A stretch of DNA of 64,000 nucleotides. It comes from CANKJK01 sp040081715 (GTDB lineage Bacteria > Acidobacteriota > Vicinamibacteria > Vicinamibacterales > UBA2999). The stretch spans positions 1-64,000 of the forward strand of contig JBEBFY010000010.1 in the NCBI GenBank assembly GCA_040081715.1. The letters run 5' to 3'. The notes beneath the pieces are model-generated. The model was not told the DNA's origin and did no database searches. It was given only the letters and a program-made list of their open reading frames with translations. Below, one piece after another: positions 17,019-25,414 of this stretch (its first letter is position 1; each line of letters begins with the position of its first letter). The position numbers and the translations under genes were made by a program.

Positions 17019-20009
17019 GTGCCTGGATATCTGCGAGTTCTCTCAGTACTGCTGATGGCTCTGCTCTTCGCGCCGGTAGATGCGCGGGCACAGTCGAACG
17101 GCGCCATTGCCGGCGTCGCCAAGGATACGACCGGCGCGGTGTTGCCGGGTGTCACGGTTGAAGCTTCAAGCCCCGCCCTCATCGAAAAGGTCCGGACGGT
17201 CGTGACCGACGAACAAGGCAATTACAAGATTACGGAGCTACGGCCAGGCGTGTACTCCGTGACGTTCACGCTCGCGGGATTCGGCGCGTTCAAGCGCGAG
17301 AACGTGGAACTGAACGCCGGCGTGACGGCTCCCATCAACGCCGAGATGAAGGTTGGCGGGGTCGAAGAGACGGTCACCGTGACTGGCGCCAGTCCGGTGG
17401 TCGATGTACAGAACGTCCGCAAGCAGGTTGTTCTCACGCGCGAGGTGCTCGACTCGGTGCCTACGGGCAAGACTATTCAGGGGTTCGCCACGCTGACGCT
17501 CGGTGCGCGCGGCGCCGGGTCCGATGGCGGCGCCTCGACGGTTGACGTCGGCGGTAACAAGGGTGAGGGCAACTCCGGGTTCGGCGTCCACGGGATGCGG
17601 AGCGGCGATTCCATCATCACGCAGGATGGGATGAACTCGAACTCCATCATCGGCGGTGGCAGCACCCAGAACCGGTTGACGCAGGTCAACCAGGCCTTCG
17701 TGCAGGAGCTGACGCTGCAGACCAGCGGCATCGGCGCGGAGTCACAGGCCGGCGGCGTGCAGATGAACATCGTGCCGCGTGAGGGCAGCAACAGCTTCAA
17801 GCTGTACGCGAACGGCACAGGGGCGAACTCGAAGTTTCAAGGCAACAACATCGACGATGCGCTTCGTGCCCGTGGGGTGACGACCACGCCGGCGGTCAAG
17901 AAGATCTACGACGTCGGCATCGGGCTCGGGGGGCCCGTCAAGCGCGACTCCCTCTGGTTCTATTCGGCGAACCGCTGGTGGGGCAATGAGGAAATCGTAC
18001 CCGGGAACTACTTCAACGCGACCCAGGGAACGTTCACGTACACCCCTGACCTGAGCCGGCCCGCATATACCTCCCGGACGAACCGCGATAACTCCGTCCG
18101 CCTGACCTGGCAGGTCACAGCGAAGAACAAGCTCGCGGTGAACTACAGCAACCAGTTCCTCTGTAACTGTTTCAACACCGTGAACGCCAGCCTGCCGACC
18201 GCGCCGGAGGCGTCGGTGCGCGGGCCACTCGTCAACGCGCAACTGACGCAGGCCACCTGGAGCTATCCGCGGACCAGCCGGCTGCTCTTCGATATCGGCG
18301 CGACGGTGCTGATCAATCCGATGGTGATCCGCCGCGTGGCGGACGTGGAGTTCACGACGCCGCCGATGATCGAGCAGACGACCAACCGGCGCTATAACGC
18401 CTTTGGAGGGATCGTCGCCGGTCGCACCTACACGAAGGATGGCATCGACGAGTTCACGAACCAGGCGAACCAGCGCTTCGCCGTGTCGTACGTGACGGGG
18501 TCGCATGCGCTAAAGGCCGGAGTCACCGTTCAGCAGGGCTGGCAGGCCACGCACGCGTCGTTGAACGAGGTCCCTGGGGTCGGCCCGGTCCTCTACACCG
18601 TGAGAAACGGCGTTCCGGTCTCGCTCACGCAGTACGCGTCGCCGTTCGGCGCGGGCACGAGCCGGATGTTCCCGGTTGGCGTGTTCCTCCAGGATCAGTG
18701 GACCACGCGGCGCCTGACCGCCAATCTCGGCCTCCGGTACGACTCGCATCGGTCGTCGGTGGACGCCACGACGACGCCGGTGGCGGCGTTCATCGGATCC
18801 GCCTCGTTCCCGAAGGTCGACAACGTGCCGAACTGGAAGGACGTGTCGCCGAGGCTGGGCGCCTCGTATGACGTATTCGGCAATGCCAAGACCGCGCTGA
18901 AAGGGTCGCTCGGCCGCTACGCGGCGGTCGAGTCGGTTGGGATTGCCGACGCCAATGCGCCGGCGCGCCGGATCGTCAACACGATCACCCGCACGTGGGC
19001 CGATGCGAACAGCGATCGCTTTCCCAACTGCGACCTGAACAACCGTCTCGCAAACGGCGAGTGCGGCCAGATCAGCAATCTGGCGTTTGGGACGCTGGCG
19101 CCGGCCACCACGTATGACACCGCCTTTACCGAGGGTTTCGGCGTCCGGCCGTACTCCTGGCAGGCCACGGCCGGGCTGCAGCACGAACTGCGGCCGGGCT
19201 TCGCTCTCAACGCGGGTTACTACCGCACGTGGTTCGGGAACTTCACCGTCACGGACAACCGTTCAGTGACGTCTGCTGACTTCGACCAGTTCTGCGTGAC
19301 GGCGCCGACCGACGCCCGTCTCGGTGACGTGAGCGGCAAGCAGCTCTGCGGCCTGTACGACGTCAAGCCGGCGAGCTTCGGCCGCGTCGACAACTTCATC
19401 ACCTCGTCTGAGCCCTTCGGCAAGCGCAGCGAGGTCTACAACGGCTTCGACGTGGCCATCAACGCGCGCTTCGGCAGCGGCGGCATCCTGCAGGGCGGCG
19501 TGAGCTCGGGCCAGACCGTGACCGACAACTGCGTGACGGTCGACTCGCCCCAGGCATCGCGGCCCGGCTACTGCAGGGAGATCCTGCCGTTCAAGGGTCA
19601 GACACAGGTGAAGTTCGCCGGGGTGTACCCCTTGCCGTTCGGCCTGCAGTTCAGCGGGACCTATCAGACGATTGCGGGCCTGCCGGTCAGTGCGGACCTC
19701 CCGTATACGAACGCGCAGATTGCGCCGTCGCTCGGTCGGAACCTGGCGGCCGGCGCGGCTGGCACCGTGACGGTTCCGCTGCTCGCTCCCAACGCGAAGT
19801 ACGAGGAGCGGCTGAATCAGCTCGACATCCGCTTCACGAAGATCGTGAAGTTCGGCGGCGCGCGCATTCAGGGCATGTTCGACATCTACAACCTGTTCAA
19901 TGCGAACAGCGTGCTCACCGTGAACAATACGTATGGGCCGAGCTGGCTGCAGCCGATCAGCATCGTCGGCGCGCGGATGTTCAAGTTCTCCGGTCAGCTG
20001 GACTGGTAG
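17019..20009 (+). CDS. TonB-dependent receptor, Oar-like with N-terminal carboxypeptidase-regulatory domain
   Basis: 996 residues. GTG start with GAAGGGG about seven bases upstream; signal peptide PGYLRVLSVLLMALLFAPVDARAQ. Residues about 27-115 form a carboxypeptidase-regulatory-like sandwich (GAIAGVAKDTTGAVLPGVTV, LRPGVYSVTFTLAGF), followed by a plug (VEETVTVTGASPVVDVQNV, GGVQMNIVPREGSNSF) and a barrel to the C-terminal W (FSGQLDW). This is the acidobacterial/myxobacterial Oar class, presumed to import or export large substrates across the outer membrane using TonB energy. Preceded by a dyad and by the DUF5916 gene; the substrate is unknown. Confidence 0.93.
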   Translation: MPGYLRVLSVLLMALLFAPVDARAQSNGAIAGVAKDTTGAVLPGVTVEASSPALIEKVRTVVTDEQGNYKITELRPGVYSVTFTLAGFGAFKRENVELNAGVTAPINAEMKVGGVEETVTVTGASPVVDVQNVRKQVVLTREVLDSVPTGKTIQGFATLTLGARGAGSDGGASTVDVGGNKGEGNSGFGVHGMRSGDSIITQDGMNSNSIIGGGSTQNRLTQVNQAFVQELTLQTSGIGAESQAGGVQMNIVPREGSNSFKLYANGTGANSKFQGNNIDDALRARGVTTTPAVKKIYDVGIGLGGPVKRDSLWFYSANRWWGNEEIVPGNYFNATQGTFTYTPDLSRPAYTSRTNRDNSVRLTWQVTAKNKLAVNYSNQFLCNCFNTVNASLPTAPEASVRGPLVNAQLTQATWSYPRTSRLLFDIGATVLINPMVIRRVADVEFTTPPMIEQTTNRRYNAFGGIVAGRTYTKDGIDEFTNQANQRFAVSYVTGSHALKAGVTVQQGWQATHASLNEVPGVGPVLYTVRNGVPVSLTQYASPFGAGTSRMFPVGVFLQDQWTTRRLTANLGLRYDSHRSSVDATTTPVAAFIGSASFPKVDNVPNWKDVSPRLGASYDVFGNAKTALKGSLGRYAAVESVGIADANAPARRIVNTITRTWADANSDRFPNCDLNNRLANGECGQISNLAFGTLAPATTYDTAFTEGFGVRPYSWQATAGLQHELRPGFALNAGYYRTWFGNFTVTDNRSVTSADFDQFCVTAPTDARLGDVSGKQLCGLYDVKPASFGRVDNFITSSEPFGKRSEVYNGFDVAINARFGSGGILQGGVSSGQTVTDNCVTVDSPQASRPGYCREILPFKGQTQVKFAGVYPLPFGLQFSGTYQTIAGLPVSADLPYTNAQIAPSLGRNLAAGAAGTVTVPLLAPNAKYEERLNQLDIRFTKIVKFGGARIQGMFDIYNLFNANSVLTVNNTYGPSWLQPISIVGARMFKFSGQLDW

Positions 20010-20016
20010 CCCCCTC

Positions 20017-20042
20017 GTAGCCGGGACGGGGAGCGCGGCTAC
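20017..20042. terminator. possible bidirectional hairpin between convergent genes
   Basis: GTAGCC ... GGCTAC with a 14-base G-rich loop lies just after the TonB receptor stop and covers the stop codon of the convergent ankyrin gene. Modest stem and no T-tract, so the role is uncertain. Confidence 0.3.
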
Positions 20043-21490
20043 TCCGAGCCGCCGAGTTCCTTGAGGATCTTGGCTGTTGACGGCCGCTCGAAGAACAGCG
20101 CCGAGTCCTCGAATCCGTTGGCCAGCTTCAGGGGCGTTTCGCCCTTCTTGGTCCTGGCGTTGATGTCGGCGCCCTTCGACACCAGGTGGCGGACGATCGT
20201 GTCCAGCCCCGCCATCGTCGCGGCGTGCAGCGCCGTGACACCGGCCTTGTTCGATGCGTTGATGACGTTGTTGTGCGACAGGAGGAAGTTGACCCCATCC
20301 ATCACCCGCTCTTCCGGCACGCGGGTCTCATTCGGCACGCGGGCCAGGCCGGCCGCGACAATGAGCGGGGTCTCCCCGTCCTTCGCGGCTATCGTCGGGT
20401 CTGCCCCGTTTTCGAGCAGCAGCCGCATGGTCGGGATGTCGGACACCATGCTGGCAATGTAAAAGGGCGTTCCGCCGACGATCAAATTGGACTTGAACAG
20501 CGCAAAGCCGTACTTCGGGGGGGGCTTCGTGGCTTGCGCGTTCACGTCGGCGCCGTGCGCTAGAAGCATTCTGATGAGGTCGTGCTTGGCGGCCTGGTCG
20601 GTGATGCCGGCGAGTACTGCCCACTCCTGCTCTGTGTTCACGGCGGTCTGGTTGAAAATGTAGTCGTGGGAGTGAATGGTCTCCCACGTGCCGGCCGCCC
20701 AATGGAGCGCCGTGTATCCGCACTTGGCGGCGTTCGGGTCAGCGCCGCGCGAAAGCAGATCTTTGGCGATGTCCAGGTTTCCCCGGACCACCGCGACGTG
20801 CAACGCGCTCACGCCATCGGTCGCCGTTTCGTTCACGCCGGCGCCGCGCCCGAGCAGATCGAGGGCGATATCGCGCTTCCCTTCCCGGATGGCGAAGAGC
20901 AGGGGCGTGAATCCGCCTTTCGATGTCGCGCTGACATCCGCGCCTCCCGCGATGAGCGTCCGGGCGACCTCGGCGTGACCTTCCACGATCGCCCACATCA
21001 GGGCGTTCTGGCCCTTCACGTTTTCCCGCGCGTTCGGGTCGGCGCCCTTCGCCAGCAGGGCCTTCACGGCACCGAGTGAGCCGCTGCGCGCGGCCGTCAT
21101 CAGCGCCGTCTCACCTGTCGGCAGGGCCACATTCACCCTGGCGCCGGCGGCCAGAAGCACCTCGACGACATCGGCTGTCCGGCCGGCGACGGCGACCAGC
21201 AGCGGCGTCACGCCATAGTCGTTCGCCACGTCCACCTTCGCGCCCGCCGCCAGGAGCAGCGAGGCCATCTTCGCGTCCTCGGCGTCGGCCGCCCAGTGCA
21301 GGGCGGTCGCCCCGTCGGGCTGACGGACATTGACGTCGGCCTTCTGCCGGATGAGCTGCCGAGCCGCCGTCACGTCGCCACGCCTGACCGCCTGAATCAG
21401 GGGCAGGTCACCGGCGGCCGCGGTCGGGTGACCCGCTGCCGTCAGCACAAGTACCGCGGCGTAAACCAACCATCGTCGGGTCGTCTGCAT
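20039..21490 (-). CDS. secreted ankyrin-repeat protein, module 3
   Basis: 483 residues from ATG 21490 (GAGG nine bases upstream; a GTG at 21505 is five codons earlier). Signal peptide MQTTRRWLVYAAVLVLTAAG to about residue 27, then roughly eleven ankyrin repeats (DGATALHWAADAEDAKMASL, NALMWAIVEGHAEVARTL). Divergent from the module 3 cytochrome gene, with the dyad at 21545 between them. Very like the ankyrin protein at 13016-14464 over its full length, including the HSHDYIFN(Q/E) insert in the middle. Confidence 0.9.
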   Translation of the reverse strand: MQTTRRWLVYAAVLVLTAAGHPTAAAGDLPLIQAVRRGDVTAARQLIRQKADVNVRQPDGATALHWAADAEDAKMASLLLAAGAKVDVANDYGVTPLLVAVAGRTADVVEVLLAAGARVNVALPTGETALMTAARSGSLGAVKALLAKGADPNARENVKGQNALMWAIVEGHAEVARTLIAGGADVSATSKGGFTPLLFAIREGKRDIALDLLGRGAGVNETATDGVSALHVAVVRGNLDIAKDLLSRGADPNAAKCGYTALHWAAGTWETIHSHDYIFNQTAVNTEQEWAVLAGITDQAAKHDLIRMLLAHGADVNAQATKPPPKYGFALFKSNLIVGGTPFYIASMVSDIPTMRLLLENGADPTIAAKDGETPLIVAAGLARVPNETRVPEERVMDGVNFLLSHNNVINASNKAGVTALHAATMAGLDTIVRHLVSKGADINARTKKGETPLKLANGFEDSALFFERPSTAKILKELGGSE

Positions 21491-21544
21491 GGACTGTCGC
21501 CTCACTTCCCGTCAATCCTAGCGCCGGGTGGCCGGATCGGGGGG

Positions 21545-21562
21545 TTACCGGAATCCCCCTAT
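21545..21562. promoter_or_regulatory. 18-bp spaced dyad between ankyrin and module 3 cytochrome
   Basis: TTACCG-GAATCC-CCCTAT flanked by GGGG on the left; the left half is the standard WTACCG, the right half CCCTAT. Starts lie 54 bp (ankyrin, minus) and 40 bp (cytochrome, plus) away. Possible promoter for the plus-strand gene: TTGCGC 21565-21570 and TATCAT 21590-21595, putting transcription start at or next to the ATG. Confidence 0.55.
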
Positions 21563-21602
21563 TCTTGCGCCTTCGACGGCCAGCCCCGCTATCATCCCGG
21601 GT

Positions 21603-24056
21603 ATGCATCTGCTGGCGCTTACCCTGCTGCTCGTCAGTCTGTCTCCGGTGGCCGCGCACGCGGGTCCCACCCTGGAGGCCCAGACCGCCGCCACGGAGGC
21701 GTCATCCCGCCGTGCGCTCGTCGACAAGTACTGCGTCACGTGCCATAACAAGCGCGCGCGTCAGGGGGGCCTTGAGCTTGATGGCGTGAACGTGGACCCC
21801 GTGACGGAGCATCCCGAAGTGTGGGAGAAGGTCGTCCGGAAGCTGCGGGCCGGCGCGATGCCGCCACTCGGCCTCCCGAAACCGGACGATCAGGCCATGG
21901 CCGGGTTCGTGACGGGGCTCGAGGAGGCGCTCGACAAGGCGTCGGTCGCCTCACCTGATCCCGGTCGGCCGGCGGTGCATCGTTTGAACCGCTCCGAGTA
22001 CACCAACGCGGTGCGCGACCTGCTCAACGTGGAGATCGACGGTGCGGCCCTCCTGCCCGCAGATACAACGGGCTTCGGATTCGACAACAACGCGGACGTG
22101 CTCTCGGTCTCACCCGGACTGCTCGAGCGGTATCTCGGTGCCGCCAGGAAGGTCAGCCGGCTCGCGCTCGGCGACCCGTCGGTCATGCCGGGCCTGCAGA
22201 CCTACAGCCTGCCCTACATGGTGCTGCTGCAGGACGGCCGCATGAGCGACGAGATGCCCTTCGGCTCCAGGGGCGGTGCGGTGTTCCGTCACGTGTTTCC
22301 CGTCGACGGCGAGTACGTCATCAAGGTCACGATGCAGCGCGCCTACCTGGATACGGAGCCCCGAGGGTTGCCGACGCCCGAGATGGTGGACATCCGCATC
22401 GACGGGGTGCGGCAGGCCCTGCTGCCGATTGGCGGCCCCGACGCGGTGGGTCCCAACCCCTACGCCAGCAACGAGATGAAACGGCCGGCCGATGAGAACC
22501 TGCGCATCAGGACGCGCATCGCGGCGGGCTCCCACGCGATCAGCGTCTCCTTCCAGAACCGGACCTGGTACCAGGAGGGTGTGGGGCCGTCGCGCTTTCC
22601 CGCCTCCAGTTTTGGCCGGCAGTCGGCCAAGGGGACGTCTGTCGGCTTCGGGCGCGTCGAGATGGCGGTGGATACGCTGCACATCGAAGGGCCGTTTGAT
22701 GGCGTCACGCCGGCCGAGAGCCCGAGCCGCCGCGCGATCTATGTCTGCAGCCCGCCAGCAGCGGGCGCCGCCAGGCAGGTGAAGGCCGGCGCTACCGCGG
22801 GGGAGTCCGCATGCGCCCGGCGCATCCTCTCGCGGCTCGCCCGTCGCGCGTACCGTCGGCCCGTCAGGACGACGGACATCGACGTACTGATGAACTTCTT
22901 TCAGACGGGCTACACCCAGAGCGGATTCGATGCCGGTATCCTGCGCGGCCTCGAGCGCATTCTGGTGTCGCCCTACTTCATCTACCGCGTCGAGGCGGAA
23001 CCGAAGCAGGCCAAGGCCGGGGTGCCCTTCCGCATCTCCGACGTCGAGCTGGCATCGCGTCTCTCGTTCTTCCTGTGGAGCAGCATCCCGGATGACACGC
23101 TGCTGGACCTGGCCGAGGCTGGCCGGCTGCGTGCACCGGCCGTCCTGGAACAGCAGGTAAAACGGATGCTCGCCGATCCGCGCGCCTCGGCCATGACCGA
23201 CAACTTCTTCGGCCAGTGGCTGTTCCTGCGCAACATGCGCCTCCATCGCCCGGACCCGAAAGCGTTCATGGACTTCGACGAGAACCTGCGCGAAGCCTTC
23301 ATCGCGGAGACGAAACTCTTCACGGCCAGTCAGGTGTTCGAGGACCGGGGCGTGACGGAGCTGCTGACCGCGAACTACACGTTCGCCAACGAGCGCCTGG
23401 CGCGGCACTATGGCATTCCGAACATCTACGGGCCTCGCTTCCGGCGCGTGACCTTTGACGACAGTCGTCGCGGAGGCATCCTCGGGCAGGGGAGCCTTCT
23501 GTCGGTGACGTCGATGTCGAACCGGACCTCGCCCGTCAAGCGCGGCGCGTGGCTCCTGGAGCATCTGCTCGGCACGCCTCCACCACCGCCACCGCCCAAC
23601 GTGCCGCCCCTGGCCGAGAGCAGCGAGGGCGCAAAGATCGCCACTTCGATTCGTGAGCGGATGGAGCAGCACCGGAAGAACCCGGTGTGTGCCGCGTGCC
23701 ATTCGAAGATGGATCCTCTCGGCTTTGCGCTTGAGAACTTCGACGGCGTGGGGCGGTGGCGGGATGATGATGGTGAAAGCCGCGTGGATGCGTCCGGCGT
23801 GATGCCCGACGGGTCGAAGTTCACCGGCCCGGCCGAGTTTCGCAAGGCGTTGCTGCGCCGGCCGGAGGCCTTCGTGACAACCGTGGCGAGCAAGCTCCTT
23901 ACCTACGCGATGGGTCGCGGCGTTGAGTCCTACGACATGCCCGCCGTTCGCCGGATCGTGCGCGAATCGGCTGGAGAGCACTACCGCTGGTCGTCCCTGA
24001 TCATCGAGATCGTCAAGAGCATGCCCTTTCAGATGAGGAGGCCAGCAACATCATGA
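21603..24056 (+). CDS. secreted dihaem PSD/PSCyt protein, module 3
   Basis: 817 residues from ATG 21603, which opens the signal peptide MHLLALTLLLVSLSPVAAHA; in-frame sequence upstream to 21528 lacks one and would cover the dyad. CVTCH at 44-48, DUF1587, beta-rich middle, DUF1595, DUF1592, poly-Pro linker, CAACH haem motif within DUF1588, DUF1585. Close paralogue of module 2. A short Ala/Lys-rich insertion (AAGAARQVKAGATAG) before DUF1595 is not present in the other copies. Stop overlaps the DUF1552 start (ATGA). Confidence 0.9.
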   Translation: MHLLALTLLLVSLSPVAAHAGPTLEAQTAATEASSRRALVDKYCVTCHNKRARQGGLELDGVNVDPVTEHPEVWEKVVRKLRAGAMPPLGLPKPDDQAMAGFVTGLEEALDKASVASPDPGRPAVHRLNRSEYTNAVRDLLNVEIDGAALLPADTTGFGFDNNADVLSVSPGLLERYLGAARKVSRLALGDPSVMPGLQTYSLPYMVLLQDGRMSDEMPFGSRGGAVFRHVFPVDGEYVIKVTMQRAYLDTEPRGLPTPEMVDIRIDGVRQALLPIGGPDAVGPNPYASNEMKRPADENLRIRTRIAAGSHAISVSFQNRTWYQEGVGPSRFPASSFGRQSAKGTSVGFGRVEMAVDTLHIEGPFDGVTPAESPSRRAIYVCSPPAAGAARQVKAGATAGESACARRILSRLARRAYRRPVRTTDIDVLMNFFQTGYTQSGFDAGILRGLERILVSPYFIYRVEAEPKQAKAGVPFRISDVELASRLSFFLWSSIPDDTLLDLAEAGRLRAPAVLEQQVKRMLADPRASAMTDNFFGQWLFLRNMRLHRPDPKAFMDFDENLREAFIAETKLFTASQVFEDRGVTELLTANYTFANERLARHYGIPNIYGPRFRRVTFDDSRRGGILGQGSLLSVTSMSNRTSPVKRGAWLLEHLLGTPPPPPPPNVPPLAESSEGAKIATSIRERMEQHRKNPVCAACHSKMDPLGFALENFDGVGRWRDDDGESRVDASGVMPDGSKFTGPAEFRKALLRRPEAFVTTVASKLLTYAMGRGVESYDMPAVRRIVRESAGEHYRWSSLIIEIVKSMPFQMRRPATS

Positions 24057-25387
24057 TCGTCACGCACAAGCATCTTTCCCGCCGCACGATGCTCCGCGGC
24101 GCCGGCGCCGCCATCGCCTTGCCGCTGCTCGACAGCATGGTGCCGGCTCTGACGGCGCAGGCGCGCACGGCGGCCGCGCCGATCAAGCGGCTGGCCATCG
24201 TCTACAGCCCGATGGGCGCGTACATGAAGAAGTGGACGCCTCAGGCGGAAGGCCCACTGGAGCTCTCGCCGATTCTGGCCCCGCTGGCGCAGTACAAGGA
24301 CCATGCGGTGGTCGTCAGCGGCCTGGACATGCAGAACGCGGACGCCCGCGATGGTGGCGGTGTGCACTCGCGCATTCAGCCCTGCTGGCTCACGGGCCAG
24401 CATGCCAAGCGGACCGAGGGGCCCGACATGCAGGTCGGCATCTCGATGGACCAGGTCGCTGCTCGCCAGATCGGCGGGGAGACACAGCTGGCCTCCCTGG
24501 AACTGGCGCTGGAAACCAACGACGTGCTGGGTGCGTGTGACCTCGGGTACACATGCGCGTACACATCGACACTCAGCTGGCGCGGTCCGTCCACGCCGTT
24601 GCCGATGGAGCACAACCCCCGGGCCGTCTTCGAGCGGATGTTCGGCACCAGCGACAGTACCGACGCGAAGACGCGGACCGCGGACCTCCGCCGCGACCGC
24701 AGCATCCTGGATTCCGTGCTTGGCGACATGGCCGACCTGCGAAAGACCGTGGCGCCGCAGGACCAGGCGAAGCTGGACGAATACGTGGACGCGGTACGGG
24801 ACGTGGAGCGGCGGATTCAGAGAGCCGAACAGCAGGCCGGACGCGAGCTGCCGTCGGTGACGCAGCCGGCCGGCATCCCGCCGGAGTTCGCGGATTACGC
24901 GAAGCTGATGTTCGACCTCAACGCCCTGGCGCTCCAGGCGGATCTCACGCGAGTGTCGACGTTCATGATGGCTCGCGAACTGAGCGTGCGGACCTATCCT
25001 GAGATTGGCGTCCCGGATCAGCACCACGCGCTGTCGCATCACCAGGATCAGATCGAGAAGCTCGAGCGGCAGGCCAAGCTCAATGTGTTTCACATGGAGC
25101 TGTTCAGCCACTTCCTGAAGGCGCTCAGCTCCGCCAGGGACGGCGAAGGGTCGCTCCTTGACCACACGACCATCCTCTACGGATCCGGCATGAGCAATTC
25201 GAACGTGCACCTGCCGTACGACGTGCCCACCGTCGTGTTCGGCGGTGCCTTGTTCGGCGTCAAGGGCGGCCGCCACGTCAGGTTTCCCAAGGGAACGCCA
25301 CTGACGAACCTGCAGTTGACGATGCTCGAGAAGATGAACGTGCATGTCGACCGGTTTGGCGACAGCACCGGCACGCTCAGCCTGTAG
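24053..25387 (+). CDS. Tat-exported DUF1552 protein, module 3
   Basis: 444 residues, coupled to the upstream gene by an ATGA overlap. N-terminus SRRTMLRGAGAAIALPLLDS is a twin-arginine signal. Signature HALSHH, cysteine pair CDLGYTC. Highly similar along its length to the module 2 protein (shared MGAYMKKWTP/MGAFMKKWTP, GGGVHSRIQPCWLTG, GTSDSTD), so the two gene pairs arose by a relatively recent duplication. A cytochrome/propeller fusion follows 27 bp later. Confidence 0.88.
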   Translation: MIVTHKHLSRRTMLRGAGAAIALPLLDSMVPALTAQARTAAAPIKRLAIVYSPMGAYMKKWTPQAEGPLELSPILAPLAQYKDHAVVVSGLDMQNADARDGGGVHSRIQPCWLTGQHAKRTEGPDMQVGISMDQVAARQIGGETQLASLELALETNDVLGACDLGYTCAYTSTLSWRGPSTPLPMEHNPRAVFERMFGTSDSTDAKTRTADLRRDRSILDSVLGDMADLRKTVAPQDQAKLDEYVDAVRDVERRIQRAEQQAGRELPSVTQPAGIPPEFADYAKLMFDLNALALQADLTRVSTFMMARELSVRTYPEIGVPDQHHALSHHQDQIEKLERQAKLNVFHMELFSHFLKALSSARDGEGSLLDHTTILYGSGMSNSNVHLPYDVPTVVFGGALFGVKGGRHVRFPKGTPLTNLQLTMLEKMNVHVDRFGDSTGTLSL

Positions 25388-25414
25388 AGACACGTGTTAT
25401 TCAACGGAGGGTTC

